Assembly (NCBI RefSeq): GCF_039545455.1
Contig: NZ_CP154468.1
Span: 930,001-994,000, forward strand
DNA length: 64,000 bases
Direction: 5' to 3'
Source of the DNA: Brucella sp. BE17
GTDB lineage: Bacteria > Pseudomonadota > Alphaproteobacteria > Rhizobiales > Rhizobiaceae
The notes under the pieces were generated by a model, which was not told the DNA's origin, did not search any database, and worked only from the letters and a program-made list of their open reading frames with translations. Position numbers and translations under genes: made by a program. Shown piece by piece: positions 46,730 to 55,704 of the stretch; the stretch's first letter is position 1, and the number at the start of each line of letters is the position of its first letter.

Positions 46730-46757
46730 TATTTTTGAATAATGTTATTCAAAAATA
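46730..46757. promoter_or_regulatory. Perfect palindromic operator between nagB and the ROK regulator
   Basis: TATTTTTGAATAA-TG-TTATTCAAAAATA is a perfect inverted repeat with 13-bp arms. It resembles the A/T-flanked operators of NagC/Mlc ROK repressors (TTTTCG-like arms replaced by TTTTTGAATAA). It lies 22 bp before the ROK start and 73 bp before nagB, so one dimer can control both genes. Confidence 0.8.
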
Positions 46758-46778
46758 GAAATCGAAAGAAACTGCCTG

Positions 46779-47969
46779 ATGCTGATGATCGAAAATCGCT
46801 ACTTCAATGATGCGCACCAGCGCGATTGCGCGCGTGTGGTTGCCGCATTGCACAGCCAAGATTTCCAAACGCGGGCAAGCCTTGCTGCAGCGCTCGAAAT
46901 GACTTCCACCGCTATTTCCAGGATCATTGCCGATCTGGTGGCCCGCAACATTATCAGCGAGAAAACCGGCGATAAAAAAAATGGCCGCGGGCGACCAGCC
47001 ACGCAGATTGCACTTAATCCGCTATGTGCAGGCGCAACCATCCTGTCTATATCGAGCCTCCAACTGACGGGTGTCCTCATTGATTTCAAAGGCAATATCC
47101 TGTCACGTGAAACGCGCTATATCGGACCGGAAACAGGCGCTAGCGCAATGCAGCAGGCCATGTGTTACATTGTTCGCGCGCTGACTGCCGCCTGTCCGCC
47201 ATCAATGATCCATGTCGGGACGTCGGTTGCGGTGACCGGAATTACGGATATCAGAAACAGAACCTGGATCCTTACATCGCGCTGGCCGGCAATTCGCGAT
47301 TTCGATATTGGCGAAGCTTTGCGCCAGGTTACACCCACGGTTTACCTATTTCGCCAATTGGACGTCGAACTGAATGCACGTTTTGCTGAGCTTGGTTCAG
47401 ACGCGCCTGAGAGCGCTGGCGTCCTGCACTGGGGCTGGGGGATTGGCCTCGCTTATCGGACAAAGGCCGACACAACGTCGTTTCAGGATGGCCCATTCGG
47501 CGAGATCGGGCACTGGCGTTTCAACATACTGGAAGACAGGCCCTGCGGTTGCGGCAATTACGGTTGTCTTGAAACAGCCGTATCGCTTGGCGCCTTGTTG
47601 CCGGTGATCCGCACGATCTATCCCGATATTGCCGAAGATGAAGAGACGAGTGCAGGACAGATTGCCAGACTGGATCTGGCAGATATTCCAGAAATCCGAA
47701 TGGCCGTCGGTTTGATGGCCCGGACATTGGGCAATGTCTGCCGTATACTATTTCCAAAAAAGGTTTTTATTACCGGACCGTTTATTGCCAATAACGGCGT
47801 ATTCGACTTGCTGCAATCAAGCTTCAGAGCGGAAGGGCTGGTGGGCTCACTGACGCTTCCGACCCTGGTTCCTGACCGCTCCAGCATCGAATATGTGTTA
47901 AAAGGTGCTGCTCAACCCTTGTTCGAAACCGCAGTCGATCGTCTTCTGGAACTGAAATATGCCCCGTGA
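46779..47969 (+). CDS. ROK-family transcriptional regulator (NagC/Mlc type)
   Basis: 396 residues. The N-terminal winged HTH is in TRASLAAALEMTSTAISRIIADLVARNIIS. The ROK domain has GWGIGLAYR, FGEIGHWR and the zinc-binding CGCGNYGCLE motif. It is divergent from nagB with the perfect palindrome in between, so it is the likely repressor of the amino-sugar operon, induced by a sugar phosphate. Confidence 0.92.
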   Translation: MLMIENRYFNDAHQRDCARVVAALHSQDFQTRASLAAALEMTSTAISRIIADLVARNIISEKTGDKKNGRGRPATQIALNPLCAGATILSISSLQLTGVLIDFKGNILSRETRYIGPETGASAMQQAMCYIVRALTAACPPSMIHVGTSVAVTGITDIRNRTWILTSRWPAIRDFDIGEALRQVTPTVYLFRQLDVELNARFAELGSDAPESAGVLHWGWGIGLAYRTKADTTSFQDGPFGEIGHWRFNILEDRPCGCGNYGCLETAVSLGALLPVIRTIYPDIAEDEETSAGQIARLDLADIPEIRMAVGLMARTLGNVCRILFPKKVFITGPFIANNGVFDLLQSSFRAEGLVGSLTLPTLVPDRSSIEYVLKGAAQPLFETAVDRLLELKYAP

Positions 47970-48136
47970 AACGGTGAAACTAGCCATATCTTTAATGACA
48001 TAAAAACAAACAGTTATATCGGTCTAGACGGTCGATCCAACTGGATGGTCACTTTGATTGCTGCTGATTGGCGATACAATATTTTCATTATTGTTGCCGG
48101 TGACCGGAAGACATGATAATCGTTATGTTGATCGAC

Positions 48137-48150
48137 TGATATACTAATAT
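48137..48150. promoter_or_regulatory. Shared operator-like site A (SBP 48211 promoter)
   Basis: TGATATACTAATAT, 61-74 bp upstream of the binding-protein start. The same core ATACTAATATA recurs before the gntR gene and, with one change, before the binding protein at 54432. It is a candidate site for the GntR regulator encoded at 59240. The remainder of the 47970-48210 gap holds no gene. Confidence 0.55.
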
Positions 48151-48210
48151 AAAATTGAATTCATGTATTTCCGCCGATCGCGTTTGGTTGTGTTTTTGGG
48201 AGGAAACCGC

Positions 48211-49407
48211 ATGAACGGAATTACGCGTCGTCAGGCATTGGGTGGTTTGGCTGGAGGGGCAGCCGGGCTTCTTTGGTCATCAAGTTTCGCGCGTGCACAA
48301 GCACTCGCCTTACCCGCATCCCCGGTTGCGCTGAATATTATCGATGTGGCTGGCAATTTACAGCTTACACAGGCGGCGATTGAAAAATTTGCCAAGGACA
48401 ATCCGCAGCTTGTTTCAAGACTCATTTTTTCCCGGGCTCCGTCGCCGGAATTGCCGGGCAAGCTGAAGGCGCAGCAAACCGCCAACCGCGTCGACATCGA
48501 TCTGGTACTGACAGGACCGGGGGCTATGTCAGACGGGATTGAACAGGGCTTATGGATTGATGTTTGGACCAAGTATCCGGATCAGTTGCCCAATGCAGAA
48601 GAAACCTATCATGAGAAAGCTCTCATGATGCAGAAGAATTTCGGTCAGAACGAGGGGGTCGCTGTCGTCTATTCGCCTTCCGGACCTTTGTTCGAATACG
48701 CGCCTGACCGCGTAAAGGACGTGCCGAAGAATACCGATGAGCTTCTGGCATGGGTCAAGGCTAATCCCGGTCGCTTCTGTTATGCGCGACCAGTCAATTC
48801 CGGTCCCGGTTGGACCTTTCTGATGGCAATGCCATATATCCTTGGTGACAAGGACCCCGGCGATCCGATCAATGGCTGGGAGAAGACCTGGGCCTATCTC
48901 AAGGAACTCGATGAGGGGATCGATTATTACCCTCCCGGGACGACTGCGACCATGAAGGAGCTTGCCGAAGGCACGCGCGACATGATCGTTTCGTCATTTG
49001 GCTGGGATATCAATCCACGCGTTCTGGGCGTCGTTCCCAAAGAAATGGAAACCTTCGCTCTCGATGGCACACATTGGGTTCCCGATACGCAGTTCATGTG
49101 CATCCCGAAAGGCGTTCCCGACGAAAAAGTCGCGGTTCTCCTCAAGCTTATGTCCTATATGCTGATGCCAGAGCAGCAGGCCTACACCTATGATCATGGC
49201 TATTTCTATCCGGGTCCGGCGGTCAAGAACGTGTCAATCGATATGGCTCCGCAGGACAGCCGTGACGTGCTTGCCGAATTCGGACGCCCGCATTATGACG
49301 AGTTAATCGCCAAATATCCGGTCGAAGCGCCATTGCAGCCCAAAGCTCTGGTAGCGGCGTTTGACAAATGGGATCGGGAAATCGGTGCCAACAAGGCCAA
49401 TCAATAA
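48211..49407 (+). CDS. ABC substrate-binding protein, Tat-exported (receptor paralog 2, Gfo/Idh module)
   Basis: 398 residues from ATG 48211, behind GGGAGG. Twin-arginine signal ITRRQALGGLAGGAAGLLWSSSFARA. The mature sequence parallels the paralogs: SPVALNIIDVAGNLQLTQAAIEKF, KLKAQQTANRVDIDLVLTG and GYFYPGPAVKNV. It is the first gene of a short rightward operon; its TAA overlaps the next start (TAATG). No permease gene follows on this strand, so it probably shares the transporter encoded at 51553-54373. Confidence 0.9.
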   Translation: MNGITRRQALGGLAGGAAGLLWSSSFARAQALALPASPVALNIIDVAGNLQLTQAAIEKFAKDNPQLVSRLIFSRAPSPELPGKLKAQQTANRVDIDLVLTGPGAMSDGIEQGLWIDVWTKYPDQLPNAEETYHEKALMMQKNFGQNEGVAVVYSPSGPLFEYAPDRVKDVPKNTDELLAWVKANPGRFCYARPVNSGPGWTFLMAMPYILGDKDPGDPINGWEKTWAYLKELDEGIDYYPPGTTATMKELAEGTRDMIVSSFGWDINPRVLGVVPKEMETFALDGTHWVPDTQFMCIPKGVPDEKVAVLLKLMSYMLMPEQQAYTYDHGYFYPGPAVKNVSIDMAPQDSRDVLAEFGRPHYDELIAKYPVEAPLQPKALVAAFDKWDREIGANKANQ

Positions 49408-50414
49408 TGCGATTTGCCGTCATCGGAATTGATCACCGCCATATCTATCACATGATAGGCGGTCTTCTCGAAGCTGGCGCTGAGTGCGCCGGTTTCGTTG
49501 AGGCAAGCAGTGACCCTATTGTTCTCAAAGGCCTCAAAGAACGCTTTCCAGATATCAGGCCGGTTGCTGACGCCGACGTTTTTCTCAATGACACGAGCAT
49601 TGATATCATCGTCACCGCCGCCATCCCTTCCGATCGTGCGGCCATTGCCACGGCTGCGATGCTTGCCGGCAAAGATGTCATGACGGATAAGCCGGGTATC
49701 GTCAGCCTCTTGCAATTAAGCGAAATCCAACAGGTCGTGGCTGAAACGGGCCGGATTTTTTCCATCTGCTTTTCCGAGCGGTTTATTGTACCAGCCGTTG
49801 GCCTGGCTCAGAAGCTCGTTGCAGACGGTGCCATCGGCCGGGTTATCCAGACGATGGGGATGGGACCGCATCGCTTCAATCGTGCAATCAGGCCGGAGTG
49901 GTTTTTCGATGCTGCTACTTATGGAGGCGTCCTCAACGATATCGCTTCGCATCAGATCGATCAGTTTCTGATCTTTAGCGGATCAGGAGATGCAAAAATC
50001 ATCAACAGCGCAATAGCGCACTTCGCCGATAATGACCTGCCGGATTTTCAGGATTTCGGGGAGATCCTTTTGCGCAGTGAAAAAGCCAGCGGCTATATCC
50101 GTGTCGACTGGTTTACTGCCGATGGTTTGCCGACATGGGGCGATGGCCGGTTGTTTGTCCATGGTACAAAGGGAACAATTGAACTGCGCAAATATGTCGA
50201 TGTGGCGGGGCGCACCGGCACGGATCACCTGTTTCTGGTCAATACTGAGGGGACACGCCATTTCGATGCAAGTACCGAACCGATCGAATATTTTAAGCAG
50301 TTCGTTCACGATGTGCGACATCGAACGGAGACCGCTATGGCGCAAGCCCATGTTTTCACTGTCAGCCGTCTGGCATTGGAAGCGCAACGGGACGCCACAT
50401 GGATCGGTAAATAA
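49407..50414 (+). CDS. Gfo/Idh/MocA-family oxidoreductase, first copy
   Basis: 335 residues from ATG 49407, overlapping the preceding stop by one base. Rossmann fold MRFAVIGIDHRHIYHMIGG is atypical (GIDHRH instead of GxGxxG), and the usual EKP catalytic motif is DKPG. C-terminal dimerisation domain with GYIRVDWFTADGLPTWGDGRLFVHGTKG. Such enzymes oxidise or reduce sugars and cyclitols using NAD(P). It is linked to the binding protein, so it probably acts on the imported sugar derivative; the substrate is unknown. Confidence 0.85.
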   Translation: MRFAVIGIDHRHIYHMIGGLLEAGAECAGFVEASSDPIVLKGLKERFPDIRPVADADVFLNDTSIDIIVTAAIPSDRAAIATAAMLAGKDVMTDKPGIVSLLQLSEIQQVVAETGRIFSICFSERFIVPAVGLAQKLVADGAIGRVIQTMGMGPHRFNRAIRPEWFFDAATYGGVLNDIASHQIDQFLIFSGSGDAKIINSAIAHFADNDLPDFQDFGEILLRSEKASGYIRVDWFTADGLPTWGDGRLFVHGTKGTIELRKYVDVAGRTGTDHLFLVNTEGTRHFDASTEPIEYFKQFVHDVRHRTETAMAQAHVFTVSRLALEAQRDATWIGK

Positions 50415-50447
50415 ACGGATCAGCTTTGAACATGAAAGGACAAGCTT

Positions 50448-51464
50448 ATGAGAAAGCCCGGACTGGCGATTGTCGGACTAGGTCCGGCGTCATTGCCGCA
50501 TGCGCGCAGTCTCATGGATTTGCGGGATCAGGTTGAGGTCGTCTGGGCGGTTAGCCGCTCGCGCGAGCGTGCTGAAGAATTTGCCAGAACCTTTCCGTTT
50601 CCCACAACAACCGATATGGACGCAGCCATTACAGATCCGAGCGTGGATATCGTGCTGATCCTGACACCGGCCAGTTCGCATCTCGATATTACCGAACGTG
50701 CCTTGGCTGCGAAAAAGCACGTGCTGGTGGAAAAGCCGCTCGATATAACCATAGAGCGGGGGGAAAAAATGGTGGAGCTTGCACGCCGCTCGGGCCTGAC
50801 CTTTGGTGTCGTACTTCAGCATCGCTTTCGAGCATCCAGCGCACGCATTCGTGCGGTGATTAACAATAGTGAATTGGGCACGATAGAGGCTGCGGCTTTG
50901 CGTGTGCCATGGTGGCGGCCACAGTTTTATTATGATTTGGCAGGGCGTGGCAGTCTGGCACGCGATGGCGGTGGTGTTCTGCTTTCACAGGCTATTCATG
51001 CGCTTGATATGTTTCGCTCTCTGTTGCCGGTTCGTGAGGTTGTCGCATCACGCATACACACCACGGCATTGCATCGCATGGAAACCGAAGATCATGTAAC
51101 CGCGCTGATGACACTGGAAAACGGCGCGCCAGCGTCGCTGCTTGCGACGACCGCGGCTTTCCCCGGTTATCCCGAGACGCTTGAAATTACAGGCTCCACC
51201 GGCTCGGCTCATATGACGGCAGGCGATCTGAAATTGACGTGGCTGGATGGGCGGGAAGAATATATCGCCTCGGAAGGCAAATCTGGTAGCGGTGCCAATA
51301 TCATGGATTTTCCCCATGATGCGCACCGCGCATTAATCAGCGATTTCCTCGGTGCCATTCGTGACAGGCGTGATCCGATGGTGACTGGCGAAGAAGCTCT
51401 GGCTACCCATCGTCTGATCGGACAGATTATTCGCGCTGATCCTTCCTGCCAACAGCCCGTTTAG
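50448..51464 (+). CDS. Gfo/Idh/MocA-family oxidoreductase, second copy
   Basis: 338 residues with the Rossmann start LAIVGLGPASLPHARSL, catalytic EKPLDITIERGEKMV and the active-site GGGVLLSQAIHALDM, a canonical dehydrogenase. It lies 33 bp after the first copy. Two dissimilar family members in one operon suggest consecutive oxidation/reduction or epimerisation of one sugar, as in inositol or sugar-acid pathways. Confidence 0.88.
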   Translation: MRKPGLAIVGLGPASLPHARSLMDLRDQVEVVWAVSRSRERAEEFARTFPFPTTTDMDAAITDPSVDIVLILTPASSHLDITERALAAKKHVLVEKPLDITIERGEKMVELARRSGLTFGVVLQHRFRASSARIRAVINNSELGTIEAAALRVPWWRPQFYYDLAGRGSLARDGGGVLLSQAIHALDMFRSLLPVREVVASRIHTTALHRMETEDHVTALMTLENGAPASLLATTAAFPGYPETLEITGSTGSAHMTAGDLKLTWLDGREEYIASEGKSGSGANIMDFPHDAHRALISDFLGAIRDRRDPMVTGEEALATHRLIGQIIRADPSCQQPV

Positions 51465-51510
51465 AGCGGGCTCCGATAGGACTTATGCTCTAGAACATTT
51501 TAAGCTGTAG

Positions 51511-51548
51511 CAACGGCCCAAAAATCGTTTTCGATTTTTGGGCCGTTG
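51511..51548. terminator. Bidirectional terminator between convergent operons
   Basis: CAACGGCCCAAAAATCG-TTTT-CGATTTTTGGGCCGTTG is a perfect 17-bp stem with a 4-nt loop, midway between the convergent dehydrogenase and permease genes. Confidence 0.88.
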
Positions 51549-51552
51549 TCGT

Positions 51553-52392
51553 TTAGTCCGTCGATTGCTTTGAACGCGCGACAATCTGTGTCGGGTTGAC
51601 AAACCGCAACGCCAGCAACAACCAGACCAGTGTGGTGATCATGTAAATGACCGCCATGGCATCGATGGATTGAACGGCCCGAACACCCGAAGCAAATACC
51701 GAATAATAAAGTGCGACGACGAGCGTCTGACTGGTTGGCCCCGAGGTCAGGAATGTCAGTTCAAACATGGCGACGGTTCGGACGAGCACGAGCAGCAATG
51801 CGGCAAGAATTCCCGGCAACAGCATCGGCATCAATACATAACGAAAAAGCTGAAATGTATTGGCGCCAAAAACGCGCGCTGCTGATTCCACTTTAGTATC
51901 AATCTGCTCGATGAACGGGATCATCACCAGAATGACGAAAGGCACCGTTGGCACCAGATTGGCCAGCACCACCCCCCAGAAGGTCCCGCCGACCCCAGCC
52001 TGATAGAGCACTGTTGCCAGAGGAATACCAAAGGTAATCGGCGGCACCAGAAGCGGTAGCAGAAAGAGCAGCATCACCAGCCTTTTTCCGGGAAAGTCAC
52101 GCCGAGCCAATGCATATGCCGCTGTCACTCCGATCAGACCCGACAGAGCGACAACCGTGAAGACGATCTGGAATGTGACAACCAGAATATGGCCTAATTG
52201 AAATTCCGCCCATGCGGTAAAATACCATTTCACCGTCAGGGCATTGGGCAACCATGTGCCCAACCAACGGGTGCTGAATGAAGAAAGGACAACCGTTGCA
52301 ATCATCGCCAGAAGATTGACGATGAAGAAGGCGACAACCACCCAGACGGCGGTAATCCAGAGTTTGGAGCCAATTGTTGTATCGCGTATCAT
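51553..52392 (-). CDS. ABC transporter permease (PotC type)
   Basis: 279 residues, six membrane segments, EAA loop VESAARVFGANTFQLFRYVLMPMLLPGI. It belongs to the spermidine/putrescine/Fe-type permeases often paired with family 1 or 6 binding proteins. It is the last gene of the operon uxaC-uxuB-SBP-ATPase-permease-permease and lies 2 bp from its partner. Confidence 0.9.
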   Translation of the reverse strand: MIRDTTIGSKLWITAVWVVVAFFIVNLLAMIATVVLSSFSTRWLGTWLPNALTVKWYFTAWAEFQLGHILVVTFQIVFTVVALSGLIGVTAAYALARRDFPGKRLVMLLFLLPLLVPPITFGIPLATVLYQAGVGGTFWGVVLANLVPTVPFVILVMIPFIEQIDTKVESAARVFGANTFQLFRYVLMPMLLPGILAALLLVLVRTVAMFELTFLTSGPTSQTLVVALYYSVFASGVRAVQSIDAMAVIYMITTLVWLLLALRFVNPTQIVARSKQSTD

Positions 52393-52394
52393 GG

Positions 52395-53297
52395 TCAGCC
52401 CTTTCCGCCCGCTGTGGAACCTCGGTAAAACAGACCGCGCAGCCCGAGTACCGCCACAACAATGGCAAGCTGTACAAAGGCCATGATCATGGCGATTGCT
52501 GAAGCCATTGAGTAATCATATTGCTCGAATGCAGCCTGATAGGCTGCGATGGAAATAACGCGGGTTGCACCGGCGGGCGCACCAAGAAGAATGGCGGATG
52601 GGAACACCGCGAAAGCCAGGACGAACGACAGGCAGAAGGTGATCGCTAGCCCCGGCATCAACAGGGGAAGCGTGACATGGCGAAAGCGCTGCCAGCTTTT
52701 CGCACCATGCGTTGCAGCTGCCTGCTCCAGTGCCGGGTCAATTCCTGTCACGTAGGAAAGTGTGAGGAGAAACGTAAACGGAAAGCCTGTGATAATAAGC
52801 GAAGCGAATACACCCCAGTAATTATTGGTGAGCTTCAAAGGCCGGTCGATTGCACCGAACAACATCAATGTACGGCTAAACCAGCCTTGCGGTCCCAGAT
52901 AGTTCAACAGGCCTTCAGCCACGAGGACAGTGCCGAGTGTAACCGGCAGCACCAGAATGGTGGTCAACAGACGCTGATTTCTCATCAGTCGGACACGAAA
53001 GGCGATAGGCAGTGCCAGAGCCAGACTGATCAGCGTGACCGGAACAGCCAGCCAAAGCGTTGTCTTTATCGTATCGTAGAGAAACGGATCAGAAAAAAAC
53101 TTCTGATAATTGGCCAGCCAGCCACCTTCACGTGGCGTGAATGACAAAACCAGACCATAGGCGAACGGGTAGATGAAAACTGCCAGCAGGAAAATGACGG
53201 CTGGCAGGATCAAGAGCGTGACACCATCAAATCCGCGCAGGGCAAGACGCTGACGTAATGACAGCTTTTCATCATAGCTGGTGGGTTGTGTTACCAT
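52395..53297 (-). CDS. ABC transporter permease (PotB type)
   Basis: 300 residues with about six membrane segments and the EAA loop LEQAAATHGAKSWQRFRHVTLPLLMPGL. N-terminal polar tail (about 28 residues) before the first helix. It is 2 bp from the ATPase gene and 2 bp from the second permease gene. It is the only permease pair available to the three receptor paralogs of the region. Confidence 0.9.
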   Translation of the reverse strand: MVTQPTSYDEKLSLRQRLALRGFDGVTLLILPAVIFLLAVFIYPFAYGLVLSFTPREGGWLANYQKFFSDPFLYDTIKTTLWLAVPVTLISLALALPIAFRVRLMRNQRLLTTILVLPVTLGTVLVAEGLLNYLGPQGWFSRTLMLFGAIDRPLKLTNNYWGVFASLIITGFPFTFLLTLSYVTGIDPALEQAAATHGAKSWQRFRHVTLPLLMPGLAITFCLSFVLAFAVFPSAILLGAPAGATRVISIAAYQAAFEQYDYSMASAIAMIMAFVQLAIVVAVLGLRGLFYRGSTAGGKG

Positions 53298-53299
53298 CT

Positions 53300-54373
53300 C
53301 TAACCTCCCGCTGCAAAGACGAGAGCGTAACTGGCATCGACTGCCAGTGAAATCGTGCTGCCCAGTTCTGCACTTTGCGGTGCATGAAACACCAGCTCCT
53401 GCCCTTCGGCTGTGCGTGCGGTTCCAACAAATTCCCGACCTCTGTATTCGATGGTTTCCACAACGGCGTCGATATGGTTATCCGAGCGTTCGCCGGCGGC
53501 TACATCGTCAGGTCTTGCCGCAACAATCGCATTTTGTCCGACTTCAAGCGATTGACGCGCAATGCCGCTTAGCGTGGATTTTCCAACAGCAATGGACACA
53601 CGATCGCCATTCACGGCTGTGACAGGACCCGTCAGTCGATTTCGATAGCCCATGAATTCTGCGACATCGAGATGGTCAGGCCGCTGATAAAGGTCGCTTG
53701 GCTCCCCGACCTGGCGAATCTGGCCGTCGCGCAGGACCACAATGCGGTCGGCAAGCGACAAGGCTTCGTCCTGATCATGCGTCACGTAAATTGTCGTCGC
53801 GCCAAGCTGGTTGTGAATGCGGCGGATTTCCGCGCGCATTTCAAGCCTCAGCTTGGCATCGAGATTGGATAAAGGCTCATCCATCAGAACCAGTGGCGGT
53901 TCGATGACGATGGCGCGCGCGATGGCGACACGTTGCTGCTGACCGCCAGAAAGCTGCCCCGGCAGCTTATCGCCCTGGCCCTGAAGCCGGACGAGATTGA
54001 GTGCTTCTTCAACGCGCCGGGCCATTTCCGCCTTGGGTGTGCCACGCATTTTCAGGCCGAATCCGATGTTCTGCCGCACACTCATATGCGGAAAAAGTGC
54101 ATAGTTCTGGAAGACCATGCCAAACCCGCGATCCTCGGGTTTTAAGGTGTCAATGCGCTTATCATCGAGAAAAATGCCACCCCCCGTGGTCGACAGAAGA
54201 CCTGCAATACAATTGAGTGCAGTGGATTTTCCGCAGCCCGAAGGCCCGAGCAGGGCGATGAATTCTCCCTTGCGAATGGATAATGTGACGTCTTTTAATG
54301 CGTTATGGGCACCGAAGGAACGGCTCATGCGATCGAGCCGGATTTCATTAAATTCTGACGACGCAAGCAGCAT
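53300..54373 (-). CDS. ABC transporter ATP-binding protein (PotA/UgpC type with TOBE domain)
   Basis: 357 residues. Walker A GPSGCGKST, Q-loop MVFQNYALFPHMSVRQN, signature [15 protein letters not shown], Walker B LVLMDEPLSNLDAK. The C-terminal ~110 residues form a TOBE-like domain (AARPDDVAAGE, VVETIEYRGREFVGTA). It energises the PotBC-type permeases and is the only ATPase gene in this 17-kb carbohydrate region. Confidence 0.93.
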   Translation of the reverse strand: MLLASSEFNEIRLDRMSRSFGAHNALKDVTLSIRKGEFIALLGPSGCGKSTALNCIAGLLSTTGGGIFLDDKRIDTLKPEDRGFGMVFQNYALFPHMSVRQNIGFGLKMRGTPKAEMARRVEEALNLVRLQGQGDKLPGQLSGGQQQRVAIARAIVIEPPLVLMDEPLSNLDAKLRLEMRAEIRRIHNQLGATTIYVTHDQDEALSLADRIVVLRDGQIRQVGEPSDLYQRPDHLDVAEFMGYRNRLTGPVTAVNGDRVSIAVGKSTLSGIARQSLEVGQNAIVAARPDDVAAGERSDNHIDAVVETIEYRGREFVGTARTAEGQELVFHAPQSAELGSTISLAVDASYALVFAAGG

Positions 54374-54431
54374 CTATCGACCTCGCTTCTGTGCGCCAAC
54401 CGGTCCTGGCCGATTGGCGCAAGGTATGACC

Positions 54432-55646
54432 TTATTTTTTCAGACTTGCGACTTCTTCGTCCCAGCGGCGGAATGCGACGACCATTGAAGACGGATCAAG
54501 TGGCAGTTCGACGGGATTATTGGCAATCCAGTCGGCGTATTCCGGACGCCCATATTCGGCGATCGCATCCTGGCTTGATTGCGGAGCCATGCTCAAAGGA
54601 ACATCCTTTACCGCAGGGCCGGGATAGAAATAGCCTTCATCATAGGTGTAGGCCTGTTGTTCCGGGGTCAAAAGGAAACTCATCAGATCGAGCAGAACTG
54701 CGAGCTTTTCGTCGGAAACACCCTTCGGAACGGCCATGAATTGTGCGTCAGCCACCCAATGGAAACCATCGAATTTTGATACGGCAGCCTCTTTGGGCAC
54801 CACTCCGAGAACTCGCGGATTGATGTCCCAACCTGTGGTCGTGACCGTCATGTCGCGTGTGCCTTCGCCCAGTTCCTTCATCAGGGCACCCGTGCCAGTC
54901 GGATAATATTCGACGTGCTTGTGTAGCTCTTTCAGATATTCCCAAGTCTTGTCCCAGCCCTTGACCGGATCTTTCGGATCACTGTCGCCCAGCAGGTATG
55001 GTAATCCCATCAGGAATGTGCGGCCTGGCCCGGAATTAGCGGGGCGCGCATAAATAAACTTGTTTGGATTTTGTTTGGTCCAGTCAAGCAATTCCGATGC
55101 GGTTTTCGGCACGGTCTTGACGCGGTCGGGCATATATTCGAGCAACGGCCCGGATGGATAGTAGGTAACGACGACCCCGTGATCCTGCCCGAAGGCCAGC
55201 ATGCGATGCGCCGGTTCAAGATAAATGGATGCCAGATCCGGCAATCCATCGGAATGATCCGGCAGAAGTTTGACCCAAAGATCCATCTCCAGCCCTGCGG
55301 CCAGCGCATCAGCGCCTGTGAGAACCAGATCGATATCAAGCCGGTTCGCGGCTTGTTGCGCCTTCAGCTTGCCCGGAAGTTCCGGTGCCGGAGCCTTGGT
55401 GAAATTGATCCTTGAAACGAGTTCGGACTTGGCAGCAGCGTAATTTTCAATGGCTTTCTGTGTCAGGGCGAGGTTACCCGCCACATCCACGATGTTGATG
55501 TAAATCGGCGAAGTCGGCAAGGCCAGTCTCGATTGAGCAAAAACACGTGTGGCTGGTAACGTTGCGACAGCCGCAAGCCCGCCGAGGGCCTGTCTGCGTG
55601 ATATTTTAAAAATGGTTTTTCTCCCTCTTATTGGACGCAGAACCAC
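54432..55646 (-). CDS. ABC substrate-binding protein, Tat-exported (receptor paralog 3, hexuronate module)
   Basis: 404 residues. The start is GTG 55646 with a strong AGGAGG six bases upstream; no in-frame ATG precedes the signal. Twin-arginine signal KISRRQALGGLAAVATLPATRVFA. The mature part SPIYINIVDVAGNLALTQKAI, KLKAQQAANRLDIDLVLTG and GYFYPGPAVKDV is the third member of the paralog set, and the only one encoded with its ATPase and permeases. Its position behind uxaC-uxuB points to a glycoside or oligosaccharide containing uronic acid as ligand. Confidence 0.9.
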   Translation of the reverse strand: MVLRPIRGRKTIFKISRRQALGGLAAVATLPATRVFAQSRLALPTSPIYINIVDVAGNLALTQKAIENYAAAKSELVSRINFTKAPAPELPGKLKAQQAANRLDIDLVLTGADALAAGLEMDLWVKLLPDHSDGLPDLASIYLEPAHRMLAFGQDHGVVVTYYPSGPLLEYMPDRVKTVPKTASELLDWTKQNPNKFIYARPANSGPGRTFLMGLPYLLGDSDPKDPVKGWDKTWEYLKELHKHVEYYPTGTGALMKELGEGTRDMTVTTTGWDINPRVLGVVPKEAAVSKFDGFHWVADAQFMAVPKGVSDEKLAVLLDLMSFLLTPEQQAYTYDEGYFYPGPAVKDVPLSMAPQSSQDAIAEYGRPEYADWIANNPVELPLDPSSMVVAFRRWDEEVASLKK

Positions 55647-55680
55647 TGCGTTCCTCCTGCCAGTGTATGCGCCTTTAAAT

Positions 55681-55697
55681 TTAATATACTAATCTAT
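55681..55697. promoter_or_regulatory. Shared operator-like site B (SBP 54432 promoter)
   Basis: TTAATATACTAATCTAT lies 35-51 bp upstream of the binding-protein GTG, between the uxuB stop and the SBP start. It shares the ATATACTAAT core with the sites at 48137 and 59121, suggesting a second, regulated promoter within the operon. Confidence 0.5.
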
Positions 55698-55704
55698 CAG
55701 TGTA

